64,000 nucleotides of DNA, taken from Brevundimonas sp. (GTDB taxonomy: Bacteria > Pseudomonadota > Alphaproteobacteria > Caulobacterales > Caulobacteraceae). Where the stretch lies: assembly GCF_030704825.1 (NCBI RefSeq), contig NZ_JAUYNX010000008.1, forward strand, positions 1 to 64,000, in the 5' to 3' direction. Position numbers and translations under genes: made by a program. Below are positions 23,878-32,446 of this stretch, piece after piece; the first letter of the stretch is position 1, and every line of letters starts with the position of its first letter. A model generated the notes under the pieces. That model did no database searches. It was not told where the DNA came from and was given only the letters and a program-made list of their open reading frames with translations.

Positions 23878-25991
23878 CAGACCATCCCCATCAGCGTATC
23901 GTACATGTCCTTGGCCGCCTGGATCAGCCGGGCCGAAGCGTTGAATGCCTGCTGATAGGTGGTCATCAGCACCAGCTCCTCGTCCAGATTGACCCCCTCG
24001 TGGGCGGTCTGGCGCGCGCTCGCCTCGGTATAGAGGGCGTCCGCGGTCTCTTTCTGGTTCCTCGCGGCGGCCGCCTTGCCGCCGATTTCTCCGGCCAACT
24101 CGGATGCGTACCGAGACACCGAGATCGAGCCGCCCGAGGAATCGCCCGCGGCCTGGAAATTCGCTGAACGCTCGCCCGCGTCAGCCAGCAACAGGGCGCC
24201 GCGGCCGTCGCCGGTGCTGAGCGCCTGGGTTCCGGTCGCCGCCGACAGGTTCAACTGGGCCAGGGCCAACCGGGACGGACTCTGCCGGATGTCGGCGCGC
24301 AGGGAGAAGCCGTCGGCCCGGGATGAACGTACGCCGCCGCCGATGCCGAACAGTTCGGTCACCGAAACGCCGGACGGGACTTGGGTCGTCCGGTCTTCCA
24401 GTACGCTCAGGGTCGGGGCGGGATTGCCGTAGCCCGTGAAGGCGAGCGACCCGTCGGCGGCCAGCGAGAAGGCCCCGAACCGCCCGATCCCGGTGGCGGA
24501 GTCATTCAGCGCCGCCATCAGGTCGCCCACGGACCCGCCGGCCGGCACGGCGACCTGCAGATCGCGCAGGCGTGAGCCGTTTTCACCGGTGAAGCGGAAG
24601 GTCAGGGTTTCGCCGGCCGTGAACCCGTGCGGCGAGGCCGCCGTCAGGCCGTTGTCATAGAAGGTGGGACGATCGGTCGAGACCAGGTCGTTCAGGCCGA
24701 AATAGTGCGAGAAGCCTCGGCCTGCCTTGTCCGACGGGCTGGCCGCGTCGTCGGCGATGGCGACGCCGTTCGAGCCGCTCGCCGCGAGGGTCAGATGGCC
24801 ATCGACGAAACTGGCCGTCGCCGCCCCTCCGAGTTGCGTGTTGAGCACGCCCAGGAAGCTCGCCGGAGTCGCCGCCACGCCATTCACCGTCATGGTCGCG
24901 CCCGAGAAGACGACATCCACCCGGGTCTGGACGATCCCGGCGGCGTTGGTGATCGCGATCGTGGTCTGGCCCGAGAAGCCCGCGATGGCGCTCTCGAAGG
25001 TCTGGCCGACGTTGCGGCCCGTCAGGCTGGCCGGCGCCGGCACCGCCGAATTGGCGTTGTGCGCGCGGTTCAGCTCGTCCGCGACATGGGCGACCAGTTC
25101 GGCCAGCCGCTCGGCCGCGGCGGGCGCCTCGACATCGCGCAGTTCGACCAGCCCCTTGATCTCGCCCGAGACGACGCTGTCCAGCAGCGAACGCTTCTGC
25201 CCCCCGGGCTCGGTGACCCATATTTCGTTGAAGGCGGTTTCGCCGGTGATCGTGCCGGCGCGGTTGTAGCTGAGCGTGGCCGCGCCCTCGCCAGCCAGCA
25301 ATGTGCCCGCGCCGGTGCGGATCGACACGCCCCCGACCGGCCGAACCGAGACGCGGACGTCCATCAATTCCGCGAGTTGACCGATCAGGGCCGACTGGGC
25401 CGTCTCCGCGCCCGACGCATCGCCGTCCACGGCGGTGGCGCGGGCGATCTCGAGGTTCAGGCCCTCGATCTGCTCCAGCAGGCTGTTGGTTCGCTCGACC
25501 GCGCTCTGGATGCGGCTGTCCGCGTCCTCGCGCACGGCCTGAATCTGCCTGGCGATGCGCCCGGCCTCGTCGAACAGCGCCTGGGTCCGAAACAGAGCGT
25601 CCTGACGCCGCGGCGAGGAGGTCGGATCCTCGCCGCTGGCGGCGAAGGCCGAGAAGACGCCGTCGACCTGCGAGAAAAAGCCCGTTTCGCCGCCCGGATC
25701 CCCGAACAGCGACTGGATGCGGTCGTAGAGTTCGTGCCGCACGCCCTGGCGCGCGGCCTCGGCCCCCGCGTTCAGACTGGCGGCCTGCAGGAACCGGTCG
25801 GTGGCCAGGCGGATACGGGCCACTTCCACGCCCGAACCCACGCCCTGGCTGGTCATGGTCCGCTGCTCGGCGATCTTGCGGACGTAGCCGGGCGTATTGA
25901 CGTTGGAAACGTTGTCCGAGACGACGCGCAACTGGGTCTGCGCCGTGGCCAGGCCGGAGCTGGCCGTGTTCATGATGGCGCTCAGCGACAT
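23877..25991 (-). CDS. flgK: Flagellar hook-filament junction protein FlgK
   Basis: A 704-residue hook-associated protein 1. The N-terminus MSLSAIMNTASSGLATAQTQ and VSDNVSNVNTPGYVRK, and a C-terminal NLDEELVLMTTYQQAFNASARL segment, are standard for FlgK; the middle is a variable domain. It caps the hook and joins it to FlgL. It heads a two-gene operon with flgL, divergent from fliK-flgD-flgE. A good sigma-54-type promoter match lies upstream on the minus strand (26137-26151), leaving a leader of about 130 bases. Confidence 0.92.
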   Translation of the reverse strand: MSLSAIMNTASSGLATAQTQLRVVSDNVSNVNTPGYVRKIAEQRTMTSQGVGSGVEVARIRLATDRFLQAASLNAGAEAARQGVRHELYDRIQSLFGDPGGETGFFSQVDGVFSAFAASGEDPTSSPRRQDALFRTQALFDEAGRIARQIQAVREDADSRIQSAVERTNSLLEQIEGLNLEIARATAVDGDASGAETAQSALIGQLAELMDVRVSVRPVGGVSIRTGAGTLLAGEGAATLSYNRAGTITGETAFNEIWVTEPGGQKRSLLDSVVSGEIKGLVELRDVEAPAAAERLAELVAHVADELNRAHNANSAVPAPASLTGRNVGQTFESAIAGFSGQTTIAITNAAGIVQTRVDVVFSGATMTVNGVAATPASFLGVLNTQLGGAATASFVDGHLTLAASGSNGVAIADDAASPSDKAGRGFSHYFGLNDLVSTDRPTFYDNGLTAASPHGFTAGETLTFRFTGENGSRLRDLQVAVPAGGSVGDLMAALNDSATGIGRFGAFSLAADGSLAFTGYGNPAPTLSVLEDRTTQVPSGVSVTELFGIGGGVRSSRADGFSLRADIRQSPSRLALAQLNLSAATGTQALSTGDGRGALLLADAGERSANFQAAGDSSGGSISVSRYASELAGEIGGKAAAARNQKETADALYTEASARQTAHEGVNLDEELVLMTTYQQAFNASARLIQAAKDMYDTLMGMV

Positions 25992-26136
25992 TGCGGGCCC
26001 TCCATCAACGCGGCGCCCGGCAAGGCCTGCCAGCCGACGCGCGTTTTTTGCCCGGCTTCGCTCGCTGGCGCTTTTGGCAAGTTACTGAAAATACGCACGA
26101 TCGCGTTTCGTACCTGGGTCATGATCGACTGGGCGC

Positions 26137-26151
26137 GCAAACGGCGGGCCA
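26137..26151 (-). promoter_or_regulatory. Sigma-54-type promoter for flgKL
   Basis: Read on the minus strand, TGGCCCGCCGTTTGC has GG-N10-GC spacing and matches most of the TGGCACG-N4-TTGC consensus. Predicted start about 26125, giving a leader of about 130 bases before flgK. Confidence 0.6.
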
Positions 26152-26307
26152 CGCGCGCCAACGGGATAGACCGGGTCCGTCGGGCCGATGCGGCGCCGGG
26201 CAAGAATCGTCGCCACACGGCAAGTTTCGACTGAGCATCGCCCGGGGCGGCGCTCCTCTCTATCGGATTTCGACCGGGTATTCCGTAGCTTAGGCCGCGC
26301 GGCCTGT

Positions 26308-26323
26308 CTGGCCCGCGACTTGC
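26308..26323 (+). promoter_or_regulatory. Sigma-54-type promoter for fliK-flgD-flgE
   Basis: CTGGCCCGCGACTTGC has exact GG-N10-GC spacing and near-consensus -24 and -12 elements. The predicted start, about 26335, is only a few bases before the chosen fliK ATG, which questions either the promoter or that start codon. Confidence 0.55.
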
Positions 26324-26337
26324 GCCGGACCGTCGGA

Positions 26338-27804
26338 ATGTCCGGCGCAGCAGGCGCCCCCGTCACCCTCGCCCCCTCGGCGAACCGCCTTTCCGGGACC
26401 ATGTCCGCCCTCACCCTGTTGTCCGTCATCGCGCCAGTCGGCCCCCGCGCCCCGCAAGGGTCGTCGGGCGAGGCCGCGTCCGGATTCCAGGGCATCCTGG
26501 CGGGCCTGACAGGCACGGACTCCATATCTCCGCAAGCACCGGCTGATGAAGCCGCGACCGGATTCGAGAGCGCCCTGGCGACTCTGACAGACGAGGGCTC
26601 CCATCCACCGGCTGAGGCCGCCGGGTCCACCGGAGACGGAGCCGACCTCGACGCACGGGACGCCGGGGGCTTTCCGGCGACTCTCATCATCCCGCCGCTC
26701 CCGTCGGCCCATCCCGCAGCCGCGAATCCCGGCAGCGGAGCCGTGTGCGATGGCGCGGCAGACACGCGCCCTCCCACCGGACCGGCGATCGTTCCCGACG
26801 GGCCCTCGGCGGCTGACGCCCAGTCTCGCGCCGCCACCGGGGTCGTCGCCGATTCCGGCGCGGCGCCGGCGGCCGCAGCCCTGCCTCTGCCCTTGGACGG
26901 AGCCTCGTCGCGGACGGCCGTCGCGCCCGAGGCCCCGCTCCCGGCCGCGGACGCCAAATCTCCCTTGCAGCCGCCGGCGAGCGGGCCGTCGCCGCAGGCC
27001 GGGACGGGAGCCGAGGCCAAGGTCGGCGCGGCTCCCGTCTCCACCTCCGCGCCGCCGACAACCGCCCCGCCGTTGCGCCCGCTCGCCGAACGGACCTCCC
27101 GGCCGACGGACGGTCCTGCGGAGACATCCGGAGCCGTCGCACGCGCGACGGACCCCACGACGCCCGCCGCGGCGACGCCCGCCTCGCGCTCCGGTCCCGA
27201 TCAGACGGCCAGGCCTCCGGACTCGGCAGCCGCCTCGATCGCGGACGCCGCGCCCGACGTCGAGAGCGGGGCTCCGCCCGCCGATCTGGCGCCCGCCGGC
27301 GAGAGCGTCGCCGCCGAAGCGCAGACGCCGGCCGCCCCGCGCGACACAGGCCTGTCCCAGCTGTCGCGGGCCACGATCGACGCCACGGCCCAGATCGCCG
27401 CCCAGATCCTGCGCAAACTCGAAGGCCGGTCGACGCGGTTTGAAATGGCGTTGACGCCCGACGACCTTGGACGCGTGGACATCCGCCTGGACATCGACAC
27501 GGAAGGTCGGCTGAACGCCCGCCTCGCCTTCGACAATCCGGCGGCCGCCACCGACCTGAGGGGGCGGGCCGACGAACTCCGTCGCCAGCTGGAGGACGCC
27601 GGCTTCCATCTCGCCGACGACGCCTTCGAATTCGCCGAACGCGACAGCGGCTCCAGCGCCTTCGACCGGGGTCACGACCATCGCAGCGGTCAGTCGCGGG
27701 CCTTCGCCGCCGCCTCGCGCCTCAACGCCGAAATCGACGTCGCCCAGCCTCCACGCTGGCTGACGCTCTCCCTCTCGCCCTCGGGCGTGGACATGAAGGT
27801 CTGA
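26338..27804 (+). CDS. fliK: Flagellar hook-length control protein FliK
   Basis: A 488-residue protein, extremely rich in Pro, Ala, Ser and Thr over most of its length, with a conserved C-terminal domain at about 365-440: RFEMALTPDDLGRVDIRLDI and LRRQLEDAGFHLAD are typical of the FliK C-terminal Flg_hook domain. FliK measures hook length and switches export specificity. Codon third positions become gene-like at the ATG 26338, supporting that start, but the predicted sigma-54 start point leaves almost no leader; ATG 26401 is the alternative. The C-terminal 110 residues are unusually basic and serine-rich. flgD follows six bases later. Confidence 0.85.
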   Translation: MSGAAGAPVTLAPSANRLSGTMSALTLLSVIAPVGPRAPQGSSGEAASGFQGILAGLTGTDSISPQAPADEAATGFESALATLTDEGSHPPAEAAGSTGDGADLDARDAGGFPATLIIPPLPSAHPAAANPGSGAVCDGAADTRPPTGPAIVPDGPSAADAQSRAATGVVADSGAAPAAAALPLPLDGASSRTAVAPEAPLPAADAKSPLQPPASGPSPQAGTGAEAKVGAAPVSTSAPPTTAPPLRPLAERTSRPTDGPAETSGAVARATDPTTPAAATPASRSGPDQTARPPDSAAASIADAAPDVESGAPPADLAPAGESVAAEAQTPAAPRDTGLSQLSRATIDATAQIAAQILRKLEGRSTRFEMALTPDDLGRVDIRLDIDTEGRLNARLAFDNPAAATDLRGRADELRRQLEDAGFHLADDAFEFAERDSGSSAFDRGHDHRSGQSRAFAAASRLNAEIDVAQPPRWLTLSLSPSGVDMKV

Positions 27805-27809
27805 AACCG

Positions 27810-28541
27810 ATGGTCGACTCCATCACCAACACAGCCGCGAATGCGACCAACCGGATCGGCGCCGGCTCGACCATGCTGGCCTCGAACTTCGAGACCTTCC
27901 TGGCCCTGCTGACCTCGCAGTTGAAGAACCAGGATCCCCTGTCGCCAGTCGATTCGAACCAGTTCACCGCCCAACTGACCCAGATGGCCGGCGTGGAGCA
28001 GCAGCTGCTGACCAACGACCTGTTGAAGGGTCTCCTGGAGGCCCAGGGCGGCGGCGGCCTGGCTGGAGCTGCCACCTATATCGGCAGGGACGCCACCGCC
28101 GCCTGGTCGGCCACGAAATTCACCGACGGCGAGGCGACCTGGAGCTACGAACTGGCGTCGAACGCCGCTTCGACGACGCTGCAGGTCCTGGACGGCTCTG
28201 GCAATGTGGTCTGGTCCGGCGACGCGCCCGACAAGACCACGGGCGTCCATGATTTCACCTGGGACGGCGACGCCAGCTCCGGCAACGATGGCCAGGAGGG
28301 TCAGGTCTACACGCTGAAGATCGTGGCCAGGGACGCCGCCGGCGGCGCGATCGACAGCCAGGTCCTGACGCGCGGCCGCATTACTGGCGTCGAGATGTAC
28401 GACGGCGAGCCCTACCTGACCGTCGGCAACTCCATTCTGCCTCTCTCCACCGTGATCGCGCTGGAAGAGGCGAGCACGGCCGCCAAAGACGACGACCAGA
28501 CCCTGCTGGATTCCCTCAACCCCATGAACCTGTTCTCGTAA
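27810..28541 (+). CDS. flgD: Flagellar hook assembly protein FlgD
   Basis: A 243-residue hook-capping scaffold. The N-terminal FETFLALLTSQLKNQDPLSP (28-47) and SNQFTAQLTQMAGVEQQ are the conserved FlgD export and capping motifs; the C-terminal half (about 95-230) reads as the FlgD Ig-like/tudor region. FlgD sits at the hook tip while FlgE polymerises and is absent from the final organelle. The gene lies between fliK and flgE with short gaps (5 and 13 bases). Confidence 0.93.
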   Translation: MVDSITNTAANATNRIGAGSTMLASNFETFLALLTSQLKNQDPLSPVDSNQFTAQLTQMAGVEQQLLTNDLLKGLLEAQGGGGLAGAATYIGRDATAAWSATKFTDGEATWSYELASNAASTTLQVLDGSGNVVWSGDAPDKTTGVHDFTWDGDASSGNDGQEGQVYTLKIVARDAAGGAIDSQVLTRGRITGVEMYDGEPYLTVGNSILPLSTVIALEEASTAAKDDDQTLLDSLNPMNLFS

Positions 28542-28554
28542 GGAGCTTCGCGCC

Positions 28555-30009
28555 ATGAGCATCAACAGCGCCCTTCTGGCCGGCGTTTCCGGCCTGACCG
28601 CCAACTCGGCCGCCCTGGCGGCCATCTCGCAGAACATCGCGAATGTGAACACCATCGGCTACAAACGCACCGCCGGCGAGTTCCAGACCGTGATCAACAG
28701 TCAGTCGCAGGGCGCCGGCTATTCCGCCGGCGGCGTCCTCGCCACCGCGCGCCACTTCACCAGCCAGAACGGCCAGTTGCAGCGCACGACCTCGAACACC
28801 GATCTGGGCATTGCGGGTCAGGGCTTCTTCGTCGTGACCGAACAACCCGAGAACCTGCAGGTCACCGACAGCCGCCTGTTCACCCGCGCCGGCGCCTTCA
28901 GCGTCGACAACCTCGGCTATCTGAAGAACACCGCCGGCCTTTACCTGCAGGGCTGGCCGGTCGATGCGGAAGGCAACATCGCCACCGATCCGTCCGACCT
29001 GAACCGCCTGCGCACCATCAACGTCGGCTCGGTCGGCGGCACCGCTGAGGCCACCACCCGCATCCAGCTGAACGCCAACATCAAGTCCAGCCAGCTGGTT
29101 TCAGCCGAGGCGACCGACGCCGCCGCGGTTCCGGTCGGAGCCAACGCCTACGATCCCGCGACCAACTCCATGGCCATGTGGGACGCGGAAACCGGCGCAG
29201 GCGTCAAACCGGACTTCGAACTGACCATTCCGGTGTCGGACTCCAAGGGCGGCCAGCGCACCGTGGCGATTTCCTTCCTCAAGAGCACCGTGCCGAACCA
29301 GTGGTACGCCGAGATCCGCGCCATCCCCGCTTCCGACGTCGTCACCGGTGCCGGCTTGGCCAACGGCCAGCTCAAGACCGGTCTCGTGGCCTTCACCCAG
29401 GACGGGCGGCTCGACGTGGACGCCATGACGGCCCTCGGGGCCCAGGCCCTGTTCCCGGATCCGACGACCGCGGCCCTGAATTTCGGCGCGTCGGACGGCG
29501 GCGCCCCCGCGGCCGGGGCGTTCAACTGGGCCCCGGATCTGGGCATCGACGACCAGTCCCTGACCTTCGACCTCACGGCGGCCACCGGCGGCCTGACCCA
29601 GTACGACAGCGCCTCGGTGGTCCAGGCCGTGCTGACCAACGGCACTGCCTTCGGCAACCTCTCCGAGGTCAAGATCGACGACAGCGGCTTCGTTACCGCC
29701 ATCTTCGACAATGGCGTGACCCGGCAGATCGCCCAGATCGCCCTCGCCACCTTCCCAAGCCCGGACAGCCTGACCCAGACCTCCGGCAACGCCTATCGGG
29801 TCAGCCAGGGATCCGGCACCTACAATCTCAAGGCCGCCGGCACCGGCGGGGCGGGTTTGATCGGTTCCTCCCAACTTGAGGCCTCGACCGTCGACCTGTC
29901 GGCGGAGTTCACGGGCCTGATCACCACCCAGCGCGCCTATTCGGCTTCCTCCAAGATCATCACCACTGCGGACGAAATGCTGGCCGAGCTCATCAGCATC
30001 AAACGCTGA
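28555..30009 (+). CDS. flgE: Flagellar hook protein FlgE
   Basis: A 484-residue hook protein. The N-terminus (MSINSALLAGVSGLTANSAA, then ISQNIANVNTIGYKRT) and C-terminus (STVDLSAEFTGLITTQRAYS, then TTADEMLAELISIKR) are the conserved flagellar rod/hook motifs; the middle contains the exposed hook domains. A strong Shine-Dalgarno sequence (AAGGAG) precedes the ATG. It is the last gene of the fliK-flgD-flgE group, followed by sciP, the same neighbourhood as in Caulobacter. Confidence 0.95.
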   Translation: MSINSALLAGVSGLTANSAALAAISQNIANVNTIGYKRTAGEFQTVINSQSQGAGYSAGGVLATARHFTSQNGQLQRTTSNTDLGIAGQGFFVVTEQPENLQVTDSRLFTRAGAFSVDNLGYLKNTAGLYLQGWPVDAEGNIATDPSDLNRLRTINVGSVGGTAEATTRIQLNANIKSSQLVSAEATDAAAVPVGANAYDPATNSMAMWDAETGAGVKPDFELTIPVSDSKGGQRTVAISFLKSTVPNQWYAEIRAIPASDVVTGAGLANGQLKTGLVAFTQDGRLDVDAMTALGAQALFPDPTTAALNFGASDGGAPAAGAFNWAPDLGIDDQSLTFDLTAATGGLTQYDSASVVQAVLTNGTAFGNLSEVKIDDSGFVTAIFDNGVTRQIAQIALATFPSPDSLTQTSGNAYRVSQGSGTYNLKAAGTGGAGLIGSSQLEASTVDLSAEFTGLITTQRAYSASSKIITTADEMLAELISIKR

Positions 30010-30103
30010 TACTTGAGTAACAAGGCGTAAACCTCAATGAATCCTTCGTTGAATATTGAGACCGTGGACGGAGGGCATTTTAGCCTTTCCTTCACCACGA
30101 CGC

Positions 30104-30118
30104 TTAAACGGCCCTTAG
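30104..30118 (+). promoter_or_regulatory. CtrA-like binding box upstream of sciP
   Basis: TTAA-ACGGCCC-TTAG matches the CtrA full-site TTAA-N7-TTAA with one change, 40-54 bases upstream of the sciP start, the usual position for activation. In Caulobacter, sciP is CtrA-activated and SciP then inhibits CtrA. Confidence 0.65.
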
Positions 30119-30157
30119 CCGCCGACCGCTACGGTTCACTCATAGTGGTGGTGGTCA

Positions 30158-30460
30158 ATGAGGCATAAGCCCATGTTGCAAGAGCGACGCCTTAACAATC
30201 GAGGCGAACAGTACGTGGTCGGGCCGACGGGCACTCCCCTGACGCTGCACGACCTTCCCCCGGCCAATACGGACCGGTGGGTGATCCGTCGCAAGGCGGA
30301 GGTCGTGGCCGCGGTTCGCGGCGGACTGATCAGCCTGGATGATGCGCTTGCGCGCTACCGGCTGACGGCCGAGGAATTCCTCGCTTGGCAAAAGGCGATC
30401 GACAAATGGGGCATGCAGGGCCTGCGCACGACGCGCATCCAGCACTACGGCCGCCCGTAA
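30158..30460 (+). CDS. sciP: CtrA inhibitor SciP (DUF1153 family)
   Basis: A 100-residue helix-turn-helix protein. The blocks YVVGPTGTPLTLHDLPPAN, RWVIRRKAEVVAAVRGGLIS and AIDKWGMQGLRTTRIQ are diagnostic of SciP, which binds the cell-cycle regulator CtrA and blocks its transcriptional activity in swarmer cells. A second ATG at 30173, with GAGG at moderate distance, may be the true start. The CtrA-like box upstream implies a feedback loop. Its position just after flgE fits its role at the junction of cell-cycle and flagellar control. A GC-rich hairpin follows the stop. Confidence 0.92.
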   Translation: MRHKPMLQERRLNNRGEQYVVGPTGTPLTLHDLPPANTDRWVIRRKAEVVAAVRGGLISLDDALARYRLTAEEFLAWQKAIDKWGMQGLRTTRIQHYGRP

Positions 30461-30481
30461 ACACAACATCTCCCCGGCCTG

Positions 30482-30520
30482 ACGGCCGCTCCCGGAAACG
30501 AGGGCGGCCGTTGTCGTTCC
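30482..30520 (+). terminator. Candidate terminator after sciP
   Basis: ACGGCCGC and GCGGCCGT (30482-30489 and 30504-30511) pair perfectly around a 14-base loop and are followed by TGTCGTT, a weak T-rich tail. It separates sciP from mnmA. Confidence 0.55.
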
Positions 30521-30560
30521 GGCCTCGAATTAGCGCCGCTTTCGCACTAGATAGCCCGCC

Positions 30561-31772
30561 ATGACGCTCGCCGAGCCCCTTTGCCCCGTGCCGAATATCG
30601 CCCCCATGACCGGCAAGGCCGACATGGACCGGGCGATCGAGTCCGCGCGCGCGGCGGTCGGCCTGCCGGTCGGGTCGCGCGTCGTGGCGGCCATGTCGGG
30701 CGGGGTGGACTCCACCGTCGTCGCGGCCCTGCTGCACAAGGCGGGCTATGACGTCGTGGGCGTCACGCTCCAGCTCTACGACCACGGCGCGGCGCTGAAG
30801 AAGAAGGGCGCCTGCTGCGCCGGTCAGGACATTCACGACGCCCGGCTGGCGGCCGAGACGCTGGGCATCCCCCACTATGTCCTCGACTACGAAAGCCGTT
30901 TCCGGGACGCCGTCATCGACCAGTTCGCCGACAGCTACCTGGCCGGCCAGACGCCCGTGCCCTGCATCCGCTGCAACCAGACGGTCAAATTCCGCGACCT
31001 GCTGGACGTCGCCCGCGACCTCGGTGCGGAAGCCATGGCGACCGGCCACTATGTCCGGCGCTCTGTGGTCAACGACCGCGCCCAGATGCGCAAGGCGATC
31101 GACCATTCGCGCGACCAGTCCTACTTCCTGTTCGCCACCACGGCGCAGCAACTGGACTATCTGCGCTTCCCGCTGGCCGATCTGGAGAAGCCGCAGGTGC
31201 GCGGCGTCGCCGCTCAACTGGGCCTGCGCATCGCCGCCAAGCCGGACAGCCAGGACATCTGTTTCGTGCCCAACGGCGACTATCGCACCCTGATCGACAA
31301 GCTGCGTCCGCAGGGCCGCGAGGCTGGCGAGATCGTCCACATGGACGGTCGCGTTCTGGGCGGCCATTCGGGCATAACCGATTACACCATCGGCCAGCGC
31401 CGCGGCCTGAACGTCGCCGTCGGCGAGCCTCTGTTCGTGACCCGGCTGGACCCGGTCAAACGTCACGTCATCGTCGGCCCGCGCGAGGCCCTGCTGACCG
31501 CCTCCCTGACGCTGGACGAGACCAACTGGCTGGGGGACGAGCCCTCGATCGAGGCGGCGGCCGAAGCCGGCGCCCCCGTTCTGGCGCGCGTCCGCTCGAC
31601 ACGCCCGCCCTCTCCGGCCCGACTTTCGCTGATCGACGGTGCTGTCGCCGTGACCTTTGCGACGGGCGAGGAGGGCGTGGCCCCGGGTCAGGCCTGCGCC
31701 CTCTACGACCCCGCGGATCCCGACCGCCTGCTCGGCGGCGGCTTCATCAAGACGACCGCCGCCGTTGTCTGA
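30561..31772 (+). CDS. mnmA: tRNA-specific 2-thiouridylase MnmA
   Basis: A 403-residue enzyme that thiolates uridine 34 of tRNA-Lys, tRNA-Glu and tRNA-Gln. The PP-loop SGGVDST (46-52) binds ATP, the [10 protein letters not shown] motif holds the catalytic Cys138, and [10 protein letters not shown] holds the second catalytic cysteine. [10 protein letters not shown] marks the central domain. ATG 30561 gives about 15 residues more than ATG 30606; neither has a strong ribosome site. Its stop overlaps the TTG start proposed for the hemerythrin-like pseudogene. Confidence 0.93.
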   Translation: MTLAEPLCPVPNIAPMTGKADMDRAIESARAAVGLPVGSRVVAAMSGGVDSTVVAALLHKAGYDVVGVTLQLYDHGAALKKKGACCAGQDIHDARLAAETLGIPHYVLDYESRFRDAVIDQFADSYLAGQTPVPCIRCNQTVKFRDLLDVARDLGAEAMATGHYVRRSVVNDRAQMRKAIDHSRDQSYFLFATTAQQLDYLRFPLADLEKPQVRGVAAQLGLRIAAKPDSQDICFVPNGDYRTLIDKLRPQGREAGEIVHMDGRVLGGHSGITDYTIGQRRGLNVAVGEPLFVTRLDPVKRHVIVGPREALLTASLTLDETNWLGDEPSIEAAAEAGAPVLARVRSTRPPSPARLSLIDGAVAVTFATGEEGVAPGQACALYDPADPDRLLGGGFIKTTAAVV

Positions 31773-32347
31773 CGAATCCGACGATGCGCTGGCGCTCTCC
31801 TTGCGCCCCGGCCTGCCTGCGGAATTCCTGTACCTGTGCCGGTCCTTCCCCCGTCAGCGATGGAGCATGGACGGGCTGCATCCCACCGCGCGGCGCTGGC
31901 TTCACATGCATGGGGGCTTTCGTGCGCAGCAGGTGGAGATGGGCGCGATGATTGACAGATGGCGCGCCGGAACGATCGACGCACGCGCGCTGCATCGCGT
32001 CCTGATACCGGCCCTCCAGCAGTTCCTGCAGCATCTCGACGGCCACCACCGGATCGAGAGCGGGACACTATTTTCCCGCCCTGCGGCAGCTGGAGCCGCG
32101 CATCGCCGCGGGCATAGATTTGCTGGACCGCGACCACGACGCCATCCACGCCCATATCCAGGCCATGGTGGAGACGGGCCGCACCCTGCACGAGGTGGTC
32201 GTCGCCGGGGCCGCGGATGCCGGGGATCATGTTCATGGACTGGCCGATGTGCTCGATCTCGCAGCGCCGCAGTTGGCCCGGCACCTGGACGATGAAGAGG
32301 ATATCGTGATCCCCCTGATCGCCCTGCGTGGCGATCCGCTGGGCTGA
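31765..32347 (+). pseudogene. Hemerythrin HHE-domain protein, frameshifted
   Basis: Two frames together encode one hemerythrin-like protein. The first (from TTG 31765, overlapping mnmA) ends its sensible text at LDGHHRIESG; the continuation YFPALRQLEPRIAAG, LLDRDHDAIHAHI and HLDDEEDIVIPLIALRGDPL lies in another frame and ends at 32347. The join is at 32061-32070, where a single extra A after GCGGG breaks the expected GGG-CAC-TAT reading (HYFP). Removing it restores the diiron ligand pattern H-HHxxE-HYFP-H-HxxxE. It is either a recent inactivation or a sequencing error. Such proteins bind oxygen, nitric oxide or iron. Confidence 0.8.
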
Positions 32348-32446
32348 CGCAGGCACGGCCCGGGGATTAAATCGGCGACAGGTCGCATCTGAAATGATGT
32401 CCTGCCCCCTCAGGTGATCACCACCATCGATCAACAGGGGCTTCCG

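Larger units (their letters stand above)
25992..26337. promoter_or_regulatory. Divergent flagellar control region between flgK and fliK
   Basis: This 346-base intergenic region contains two oppositely oriented sigma-54-type promoters and several copies of GGCAAG (around 26019, 26077, 26197 and 26217), plus TTGCCCGG near 26047. In Caulobacter, hook operons are divergent and sigma-54-dependent, with FlbD-bound ftr enhancer sites between them; the repeated GGCAAG words are candidates for such sites. No gene is supported here. Confidence 0.6.

Noticed and set aside
26014..26035. Second minus-strand sigma-54-like match TGGCAGGCCTTGCC nearer flgK
   Set aside because: The GG to GC spacing is 8 bases, not 10, so it would not be recognised; the element at 26137 has the right spacing.
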